Assembly (NCBI GenBank): GCA_028565635.1
Contig: JAOXYB010054123.1
Coordinates: 1 to 11,342 of the forward strand
DNA from: Phoronis ovalis
Taxonomy: Eukaryota > Phoronida > Phoronidae
DNA length: 11,342 bases
Direction: 5' to 3'
Under the pieces are notes generated by a model. That model did no database searches. It was not told where the DNA came from and worked only from the letters and a program-made list of their open reading frames with translations. Positions 1 through 6,739 of this stretch are shown in pieces. Each line of letters opens with the position of its first letter. Position 1 is the stretch's first letter. Made by a program: the position numbers and the translations under genes.

Positions 1-600
1 TATATATATTAGGTAACACATTACATAGGTATCATAGACTTCGTATGTATGCATAAAACCGCCGTAAATGACAATTTGCAAGAGCTCGCCTCACGACAGT
101 TTTTGACATTATTGGTCCCTGACATAGCTTAGGCCAGGGCACGTGTCAAATACCGTACACTGCGTCGGTAAAAATAGGCAGTGCATATAGTGTATGACCA
201 GGTTAAGAGACACAATAGAGCAACTCCCTGCTGTGCAAAATTGAAAAAAAATTATGTGGTGTCCGCTGTTGAATGCAAGATATGTTATGCAGTTTAATCT
301 GGAATATTTCCAAAACAGTGACCTAGCTGGGAGTATATTAATGTTATCATTCTTTCAGTTTCGATATTTAAAGCCTGAACATCTGTTTTCATGTGACATT
401 ATCTTTTTTTTATTAATCATATATTGTAAACAGACGTACAGAAAGCATTGCAGTAAACAACTTTGTATAATTTCTTCCTATTTTTGCATCCCGTTTCAGC
501 CACGGAATACTGCTAATTGAATGTGTACATGGGCACAGAGTCAGGTCACGTGGCCAGGTAGCATTGCCAGATTTAAGTCTAGGAAAACGTTTATATTAAT
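1..600. other. left-edge stretch without a supported gene
   Basis: I see no gene here. A TA run opens the window (1-10). Two CACGTG E-boxes lie at 140-145 and 547-552, the second inside a near-palindromic GGTCACGTGGCC. An 88-codon frame at 254-520 has no recognisable domain and the hydrophobic bias expected of A+T-rich DNA, so I do not call it. Confidence 0.5.
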
Positions 601-770
601 AATAACTTCAGTACTAGAGTAACCTTGTGAAATTCGTGTTATAATAACTTCAGCATTAGAGTAACCTTGTGAAATTCGTGTTATAATAACTTCAGCATTA
701 GAGTAACCTTGTGAAAGTAGTCGTTTATAATAACTTCAGCATTAGAGTAACCTTGTGAAATTCGTGTTAT
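601..770. repeat. 42-bp minisatellite, four copies
   Basis: Four head-to-tail copies of a 42-bp unit start at 601, 643, 685 and 729. Each unit opens with AATAACTTCAGCATTAGAG and continues AACCTTGTGAAATTCGTG. Copies 2 and 4 are nearly identical. Copy 1 carries a small substitution patch (GTACTA for GCATTA). Copy 3 carries a change near its end that lengthens it to 44 bp. The near-identity suggests recent expansion or conversion. No coding frame is implied. Confidence 0.95.
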
Positions 771-906
771 TCTATTCAGCGCCATGTTTTGAAGCTGACA
801 TATTTTTAATTTGCTCTCACTACTGCGTCACTGCAGTTTTTAAACTTTATAGAACGCATACCGACAATTAAATCATATTGAAATGTGAGTGACACTGACA
901 TAACTG

Positions 907-1137
907 TTAGACTGTTGTTATTTCTGCATGCCTTGTCTCAATCTGAATAAATCCCCCCCCCCCCCCCAACACGTTCCTACTTTTCGCTGTAAGACCCACA
1001 GACAGATTCGTGTAGCAAATCGGGTACGTCTTTTGTATTTGTCCAGACTATGGAATTTCTCTCGCATTCCAACCTTGACTGCATACACGTATTATTGCCA
1101 AAAAAAACACTGTCAGAGAAAATCCTCTTATAAACAT
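907..1137 (-). pseudogene. possible broken small secreted-protein frame
   Basis: On the minus strand an ATG at 1137 opens a frame with a signal-peptide-like start: MFIRGFSLT, then a VFFLAII core, then RVCSQ before GWN. It meets a TAG at 1048-1050 after 29 residues. The same frame then stays open for 46 more codons to a TAA at 907-909, reading through the G15 tract as a short glycine run and ending in ETRHAEITTV. A TTTAG just before the ATG (1141-1145) could be a splice acceptor. It could be a decayed gene, a 29-residue peptide gene, or chance. The opposite strand is open in the same codon register over 928-1152, so one strand shadows the other. I recognise no family. Confidence 0.2.
953..967. 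repeat. C15 homopolymer tract
   Basis: Fifteen consecutive C residues lie in otherwise A+T-rich sequence. On the minus strand this is G15 and would encode glycines in the frame described at 907-1137. The tract length is prone to slippage and assembly error. Confidence 0.95.
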
Positions 1138-1580
1138 CGCCTAAACAAATAAATATGAAAATTCATAAAGGACAATGTTTGGCAAAATATCAATGTCAGA
1201 AGATAATAAAAGCCGAAGTCGTCTGGCGCGAATAATAAATTATGATTATGAATTGGCACATTTTGATATTTGTTTCTTTTACTAATTGTTACGTTTCCAT
1301 CATTTTAATATTAAGTGAAAGAACTGAAAATGAAAATAAAGCAAATTCTAATTAACAACAACTATTTTATAAAACATATATTGTCTAATATTTACATGCA
1401 TAATAAGTATACGTGTACCCGGGGGGTGGGCAATTTAATTGAGAGAAAGAGTGCACGAACAAAAAGTCACGCGAAAAGGGTATTTTTTGAATCGCGAGTT
1501 CCGCACGAGGCTTAGCTTTTCTATTTTTTGTCACTTAAAAAAAGTTCATACTATTTTAGGAACACATCATGTTTCTTGGG

Positions 1581-1588
1581 TATATAAA
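1581..1588 (+). promoter_or_regulatory. candidate TATA box
   Basis: TATATAAA is followed by G and lies after a GGG. A TCTCAC stretch sits at the spacing expected for an initiator about 20 nt downstream. No coding start follows closely. If real, it could drive a non-coding first exon ending at the GTAAGT at 1823 that splices toward 3539. In A+T-rich DNA such matches also arise by chance. Confidence 0.2.
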
Positions 1589-2081
1589 GTGTTGTCTCTC
1601 ACAAATTATTGAGTCTGAGCTATATTTTTGAGAGAGAAATGTTTAAATTTTAGTACAGAACTTAGGGAAGTTGGACATTTTTATTACTATGGGCGAATTG
1701 TCCATTGCAAAATTACGGACCTAGCTGAAAACTATAAGTATTCCTAAAACCATCCTTGATTGAACTAAGTAGTAAGTTATTACTAATCCACGTCTTGAAC
1801 TGAGAAAGATTTTCGATTTAATGTAAGTGAAACTATCGAAGAGAGATCGTATAGCTATCCATTTCTGTACAAAGTAATGGTTGTCATAAGCCTGATATGA
1901 GGAACAATAAAAGAAATATTCGGTTAAAAACTTTCGTTACAACGGAAAGAAAAATAACAGCCAATCGTTTAGGAGGTTTCAACTACGCGTTCTCGGTTTC
2001 TTTCCCACTCCTCATAAGATGTGCCCCCACCGTACTCGATATGTACCATAAGAGACGGAGAAAGCACATTGTGACACTATG

Positions 2082-2162
2082 AATAACAATGACAAGATAA
2101 TTGATGATGATTCACATCTTAACCTACTTCCTCATGGGAATCCAAGGTAAAATTTTCCACTG
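2082..2162. repeat. dispersed repeat, copy A (diverged)
   Basis: This shares ordered blocks with 6079-6175 in the same orientation: AAGATAATT, then ATTCA, then CCTACTTCCT, then GGAATCC, then AAATTTTCCAC. Spacing differs by small indels. It looks like two old copies of one short interspersed element, but no ends or target-site duplications are visible. Confidence 0.4.
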
Positions 2163-2597
2163 TGTATTTGATTAAAATTTGCATAATGAAAGTGTAAATC
2201 CCTGTGATAGATATAAAATTTCGAAACGGATCAGTTCAACGTCAGACCAAAATAAACTGCTGACTGTGTAGCCGTTTGCGAAAAATGAAAACGTGAGGCA
2301 CTCATGTCGAAATAACTTCCATTGGTTCATCAGTCGCGCGTAAATAATTGGCAAAAACAACTTTGCAGATTTGTTTAAAGTGAGGCACAGGCATATACAT
2401 GCTATGCACGTATTTATTATGTGTTTTTAAAATTAAAATTCACTTCAGTCTTAATTTTCTACTTACGTATTATTCACTTTTAATTTATTTAAAAAGGTCT
2501 TTGACATGCATGCTTGCAAAATCTTAAAATATTTTTTCTAGCAAAATATGTAGGACATATGTTTGCAAGTAGTTAAATTACGTTTTCGTCATGTAAG

Positions 2598-3223
2598 TAA
2601 TTGCACACATATGTACACGATACAATGTATCAAATATTTAGGCAAAATGATTTTTATACTTATTTGAATTGTCGCTTGCTTTAGCTAAACAGAAATACCA
2701 TCGCTATTAAAGACAATTATGCAATTGCATACACATATTCACGAAACAATGTTTAAAAGATTTATGTATAAAATAATGTTCGTACGTGTTTGAATTGTCG
2801 CCGGGTTTATTTAAACAGAAATGCCGTCGGTATTAAAGACAGTTATGCAATTGCACACACATATTCACGATACACTGTTTAAAAGATTTAGGTATAAAAT
2901 ACTTTTCGATACATTTGAATTGTCGCCGGGTTTATCTAAGCTAAACAGAAATGCCATCGATATTAAAGACAATTATGCAGTTGCACACATACATTCACGA
3001 CACAATGTTTAAAATATTTAGGTGAAATGATTTTCATACATAATTATTTGAATTGTCGTCTTGTTTATCTAAACATAAATGCCATCGATTTAAAGACAAT
3101 TATGCAATTGCACACAGATATTTACGATACAATGTTCAAAAAGATTTAGGAAATATGATTTTCGTACTTATTTGAATTGTCGCCTGGCCTATCTAAACAT
3201 AAGCGCCATCGATTTAAAGACAA
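2598..3223. repeat. ~125-bp satellite-like tandem array
   Basis: Unit starts, taken at TTGAATTGTCG, fall at 2664, 2790, 2915, 3048 and 3172, giving periods of 126, 125, 133 and 124 bp. A partial copy (2598-2663) precedes them and the last copy stops near 3223. Conserved unit parts include AAACAGAAATGCCATCG, AAAGACAATTATGCAATTGC and ACGATACAATGTTTAAAAG. Most units contain the TGCAATTGCA palindrome. The copies have diverged by substitutions and small indels, so the array is not freshly made. The 63-codon frame at 2821-3012 lies within it and is an artefact of the repeat. Arrays of this size in invertebrates can sit inside non-autonomous Helitron-type elements, but I see no Helitron ends. Confidence 0.92.
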
Positions 3224-3538
3224 ACGTTTTAATTTAACTGAATATAAACTAAAAACCAATGTAGAAATGCCTTGGGAGTTTTATTGTCATAGGTGGGAGT
3301 AGTTATATTAGATTGAACAGCTACATGTTACACATGAATACCCAGTATATTTCCACGCAGGGAAAACCCTAGATGACGAAATTTACTGGCAAAATACCTG
3401 TATTATTTTACGCTATAATGACCTGGATTGTAAATATTTTGGCACGTGTCTCTTGTTGCTGATAATAAATCTAATACAATGACTTTTTTATTTACATTGG
3501 ATACATATGATATATAACAATGCTTTTTAACATTTCAG
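3224..3538. other. A+T-rich stretch, probably intronic or intergenic
   Basis: No gene is seen. It runs from the end of the satellite array to a clear polypyrimidine-AG acceptor (CTTTTTAACATTTCAG) at 3538. A CACGTG lies at 3443-3448. Confidence 0.5.
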
Positions 3539-3625
3539 CTCATAATTGACGGAGACACTTTCCAGCATACATCGGTTAGAGAACCAGGTGCAGCATTTAA
3601 AAAGTTGAATGATAAATTGGTACAG
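3539..3625 (+). other. candidate internal or leader exon (87 nt)
   Basis: A strong acceptor (CTTTTTAACATTTCAG) precedes this block and a consensus donor (CAG followed by GTAAGC) closes it. The 87 nt are richer in G+C than the flanks and open in one frame only, reading LIIDGDTFQHTSVREPG... through ...KLNDKLVQ for 29 codons. I do not recognise that peptide. Joined to the next acceptor at 3970, this frame meets a stop after 21 codons, and the 183-residue frame downstream has its own in-frame upstream stop. The block is therefore best read as a 5' leader exon of that gene, or an exon of a transcript ending there. Confidence 0.45.
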
Positions 3626-3970
3626 GTAAGCTATGTAATCTTTCTAACTTGTTTGAAATAGAGCGCACATGTACATGAAATGTTACATCAGGAATGCTGC
3701 GTAACTCTGTAGATTACAATATTCTAGCGTATTACAGATATAAACACGCTTATTGCTGCGACTAAATAAAGCTTATATAGCAACTAGCGAGTATTTTACC
3801 GAGTACAGTACATATACATGTTAGATTGCCGAGTAAGTCATTACAGAGAAGTAATAGAAGGCAACCGCAGTCACTTCTAGTAATAAAATAAACTGGCTTA
3901 GCTTCAACCAAATCATTTGATGTAAAAAATGCGATTTCATCTGAAACCTTTCTGTCTTGATATTTTGTAG
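3626..3970 (+). other. probable intron
   Basis: This runs from the GTAAGC donor at 3626 to TTGATATTTTGTAG ending at 3970, 345 nt. It is A+T-rich with stops in all plus frames. The minus-strand frame overlapping its 3' end (3821-4156) is a shadow of the coding exon. Confidence 0.45.
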
Positions 3971-3990
3971 GAGATATTTTATAAAAGAAA

Positions 3991-4542
3991 ATGTCTTGGA
4001 AATATGACGACCAACCTCCAGCTTACGACGAGCTGATGAAGTTAATAAAAGGCGAGCGTCCACTACCTTCGGCTCCTCCGATGGATTCATTTTCCTGTGA
4101 CAAGACGGACAGGCAAAGACAACGTATATATCGCGAAAAAAGAACGTCAACATCAAAACAAAGTGTTGCGGAATTCAGACAAAGAAAATATTCAAGTGAA
4201 GATGAAGATTATTATAGTGAGAATGAAGAACCATTAAAAAGCTACTCAAATCCCGCAGTGAATCCGTTTTGCAATGCTGAAAGAGTTAATCGTTTGGAAG
4301 AATCGGATTATTCGGAAGATGACGACGGTGAAGACGGGTATTTATCTGAAACAAACTCCAGTAATTGTTCGAGTTTAAAGACAGCATCAAACTCTATGGA
4401 TTCTAATGAATCTTGCAAGAAAGAAAAAAGGAAAAAAAAGAAAAAGAAAATTCTTACACGTGTTTGCATAGTAACATTGGCGACTTTTTCACCAGTATGG
4501 GGACCGTTTTATGTTTTGTATAAGGTCTTAAAAATCTTCTGA
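3991..4542 (+). CDS. 183-residue tail-anchored-like protein with PPxY, PSAP and NPF motifs
   Basis: A complete frame in one terminal exon (acceptor at 3970). The ATG has A at -3, and an in-frame TAA at 3982-3984 fixes the start. In order: PPAY at residues 9-12, running into YDEL (a YxxPhi-type signal) at 12-15; PSAP at 26-29; a basic stretch rich in Arg and Gln (38-66); acidic serine clusters (68-80 and 105-120) that fit casein kinase 2 sites; NPF at 91-93; a Ser/Asn-rich region (119-141); a Lys-rich run (143-153); and a hydrophobic C-terminus (154-183) with central Pro-Val-Trp-Gly-Pro. Established knowledge: PPxY binds NEDD4-family WW domains, P(S/T)AP binds TSG101 of ESCRT-I, and NPF binds EH domains. 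Inference: a C-terminally anchored, cytosol-facing adaptor in endosomal sorting or vesicle budding. LITAF and ARRDC1 carry similar motif sets, but no LITAF or arrestin domain is present. A host gene is likely; viral origin cannot be excluded. Confidence 0.8.
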   Translation: MSWKYDDQPPAYDELMKLIKGERPLPSAPPMDSFSCDKTDRQRQRIYREKRTSTSKQSVAEFRQRKYSSEDEDYYSENEEPLKSYSNPAVNPFCNAERVNRLEESDYSEDDDGEDGYLSETNSSNCSSLKTASNSMDSNESCKKEKRKKKKKKILTRVCIVTLATFSPVWGPFYVLYKVLKIF

Positions 4543-4782
4543 GCAAAACGTTTAAAACTTGTTCATCGTAACTGTACATATGTAAATAGGAAAAAAATTG
4601 TGACATTAATATTTTATACGCACGCAGTTACATTTCATGGACGTTTTAAACCTATTTTGTACATACCGTTGGTTAAAGAAAATTTTAGAAACAGCTTGCT
4701 CTATTGTTAGTAATGCTGAAGTGGATATTATAAGTATAGTGTTACAACTAAACACAACAATGAATTGACATTTCTGAAACAG
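4543..4782 (+). other. 3' untranslated region of the 183-residue gene
   Basis: A+T-rich sequence from the TGA to the polyadenylation signal, with no further frame and no splice signals that I trust. Confidence 0.55.
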
Positions 4783-4788
4783 AATAAA
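4783..4788 (+). terminator. polyadenylation signal AATAAA
   Basis: A canonical AATAAA lies about 240 nt after the stop at 4542. A T-rich element (TATGTTTTACTT, 4801-4812) follows at the distance expected for cleavage. It marks the likely end of the transcript carrying the 183-residue frame, near 4800-4815. Confidence 0.6.
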
Positions 4789-4827
4789 CCTAAAAAATCA
4801 TATGTTTTACTTCCATATTATCAAACC

Positions 4828-4858
4828 TCCCAAGAAAAATCAAAATCATTTCTTGGGA
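4828..4858. repeat. perfect 10-bp inverted repeat (hairpin)
   Basis: TCCCAAGAAA and TTTCTTGGGA form a perfect 10-bp stem around an 11-nt A-rich loop. It lies about 40 nt past the AATAAA, at or just beyond the expected cleavage point. It could be a short hairpin in downstream read-through RNA or a remnant of a small element. Confidence 0.8.
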
Positions 4859-5284
4859 AAATTCTATGATTTTTAATAATACTATTTAATGTTACTTGAT
4901 ATCATTATTTTAGTAGCATAGACTACTAGTAATGTAAATCTAAAACGCGTAGTGGCAAATTTATGAATGCATACTGCGGTTTCTGCGCATGACCAACCAA
5001 GCAAGTGAATAAAACCGCTAATAAGGGAATACCCCCAAATTGCCCAGTTTGAAATAGAATTCGTCATTTTGCTAAAAATATCATCATCGGGAAATAAATT
5101 ACTGGCACAGTGTCAAACGAAAGCGATACAAGTTCGTATGTCATGATTAATGACTATCTTCTTTTTTGGCACAGTTTGAATGTCTATATTTTTGCAATTG
5201 AAAATTCGTAAGTTGTATGATGAAGTAAAATTACCATAATAATTACACTACAAATAAACCACCAGTACTTTTAGATTAATGCAG

Positions 5285-5296
5285 CGCGCATGCGCA
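5285..5296. promoter_or_regulatory. NRF1-type palindromic site
   Basis: CGCGCATGCGCA matches the animal NRF1 consensus YGCGCAYGCGCR at every position, in sequence otherwise poor in CpG. The motif is known from promoters of vertebrate and invertebrate genes. No confident gene starts beside it; the nearest frame on the minus strand begins about 220 bp away at 5067. It could equally be part of a repeat. Confidence 0.35.
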
Positions 5297-5327
5297 TCAA
5301 ACTAGGGGACTTCAGATAACATATAAT

Positions 5328-5345
5328 ATTGTAAATATTTACAAT
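5328..5345. repeat. 18-bp perfect palindrome
   Basis: ATTGTAAATATTTACAAT reads the same on both strands with no spacer. It lies 32 bp after the NRF1-like site. It could be a homodimer binding site or a chance A+T palindrome. Confidence 0.8.
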
Positions 5346-6078
5346 CTTGGAACTACATGCAAGTGTGTAAATAGAAGAGAGCCGAGATAATACGCGCAGT
5401 GCATCCGCTGCAGTAAATACATTGGGCTAACAAATTCTCATTTTAAGCTTTCATTTATTCCACAAAAAGGTGAAACGAAACACCGGGGCATTCTCAAAAC
5501 TAATGTTAAACATATAAACGGCATAATAAATCCTCTATTACATTCGATTGCTTATTCAAAGGAAATTGGCCTCGAAATATTACAATACAATAGCTACATG
5601 TAGCGCGAACACTCATTTTGATACTTTACAATTATGGGTGATTCAGCAACCATAACGGACCAATGAAATTGCAAGTATAATCACAATAACAAAAAAAATC
5701 AAACTGCATGCGGATGACATCTGTTGGGTAAGTCTGGGAGATCATTCGAACATAGGGCTAAAAAAGTCATTAAACGCCTATACAGCTTGCCTAGCTAAAA
5801 AGCACCCCCTACATTAAAGGTGCCGTTTAAAAAGTGACTCTTTAACATTAGATCTCAATAAACTCATAGCTTTTTGCAAACTAAATGACTGTGAAAACAC
5901 ATTCTTTATAACTAACCCCTATGAGTGTCTATATTTCATTCAATATGTATACCCTTATCGCTTAACGCCCGGTTGCATGGGACTATTCATTGTGTATATG
6001 ATAACCCTCCATTGTAAGTGCACGCTTAACGAAGCATGTGATACGTTGCTAAGCGCTGCTATATGACAGTTAAAGAAC

Positions 6079-6175
6079 ACAACAAGGATAAGATAATTAG
6101 AACGATTATTATTCATATATTGTCCTACTTCCTTTTAGGAATCCCATTATTACACGCAGTTGCGAAATTTTCCAC
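6079..6175. repeat. dispersed repeat, copy B (diverged)
   Basis: The partner of 2082-2162 in the same orientation, with the shared ordered blocks AAGATAATT, ATTCA, CCTACTTCCT, GGAATCC and AAATTTTCCAC. It is slightly longer because of insertions between blocks. Confidence 0.4.
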
Positions 6176-6559
6176 GGAATAAAAATAGACATTCAAGTCA
6201 TGGAAATTTCCATAGTATTGTATATTAGAAAGAGTAAAAGCACGTCTTTTTCGAAAACATTGTTTCAACTTATTTTCATATCTTATTACAAGGTCAAGGA
6301 CATTTTCAAAATGTTTTAGATTTCATTATGTCTGCACCAACATCTACATCTAAATTATAAGTCAATTTATAAATATTACCTGATATGTTTTAAGATCGAG
6401 TGGTTTTGCAAAATAAACAAAACTTGGCTAGCGCTATTAGCTAGCTATTTGCTTTGTCATGCCATTCGCTGGGGGAAATACCTAATGACAAAATGGAGAT
6501 TACCGGTCATACATTTTGCAGTATAATGATTCTGCACCGTCTGGAACAATATAATGATA

Positions 6560-6739
6560 TTAAGTATATGTTTGTTGTTTTTTTAATTTAACGTTTAGAA
6601 AACACCGCAATTGGCATAAGGTCACAGTTGATGTAGCCACAGTGCTGAAAGTAGTACCAAAACCATAAATATGTTCCTCATTGGCGCTAGCTTTTTTATT
6701 TGAAAGGGAAATCACTATACAAGAGATTGAAATTAACAT
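6560..6739 (-). CDS. candidate small secreted peptide, 59 residues
   Basis: The ATG at 6739 opens a complete minus-strand frame to a TAA at 6560-6562. Residues 1-12 (MLISISCIVISL) form a hydrophobic core, followed by SNKKASA and then NEEH. ASA before Asn fits a signal peptidase site, leaving about 40 residues with two cysteines (LCQLRCF) and a basic Lys/Gln tail. A good acceptor-like tract (TTTATTTTGCTTTAG) lies about 7 nt before the ATG, which would fit a short 5' leader exon upstream. There is no family I recognise and no clear polyadenylation signal close by. A frame this short in A+T-rich DNA could be chance. Confidence 0.3.
   Translation of the reverse strand: MLISISCIVISLSNKKASANEEHIYGFGTTFSTVATSTVTLCQLRCFLNVKLKKQQTYT

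Larger units (their letters stand above)
1138..2597. other. stretch without a supported gene
   Basis: I find no gene I can support. Visible are a GGGGGGTGGG patch near 1420, a G+C-richer block at about 1450-1515, a TATA-like site at 1581, a good donor-like GTAAGT at 1823-1828, and one copy of a diverged dispersed repeat at 2082-2162. A 26-codon minus-strand frame (2049-1969) is rich in Glu and Arg but too short to call. Confidence 0.45.
4859..6559. other. intergenic stretch without a supported gene
   Basis: No gene is supported. A 61-codon minus-strand frame (5067-4882, starting MTNSISNWAIWGYS) follows a plausible acceptor (ATATTTTTAG) and an A-rich start context, but no family is recognised. 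Also present are an NRF1-like palindrome (5285-5296), an 18-bp palindrome (5328-5345), a GCTACATGTAGC palindrome (5593-5604) and a dispersed repeat copy (6079-6175). Confidence 0.45.

Noticed and set aside
254-520. 88-codon plus frame with hydrophobic stretches
   Set aside because: Composition follows the A+T-rich DNA (Phe, Ile, Tyr, Leu); no domain, no signal peptide at the start and no supporting splice or poly(A) signals.
928-1152. 74-codon plus frame
   Set aside because: Its Pro run is only the C15 tract. It is in antisense codon register with the minus-strand frame that has the more gene-like start.
1969-2049. 26-codon minus frame beginning MVHIEYGGGTSYEEW
   Set aside because: It looks protein-like but is too short, with no poly(A) signal or splice partner to support it.
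2821-3012. 63-codon plus frame
   Set aside because: It lies wholly inside the ~125-bp tandem array and repeats the unit's own sequence.
140-3448. Three CACGTG E-boxes (140, 547, 3443)
   Set aside because: Hexamers are common by chance; none sits at a supported promoter.
3821-4156. 111-codon minus frame
   Set aside because: It overlaps the 5' part of the well-supported 183-residue frame and its flanking intron on the opposite strand; no motif.
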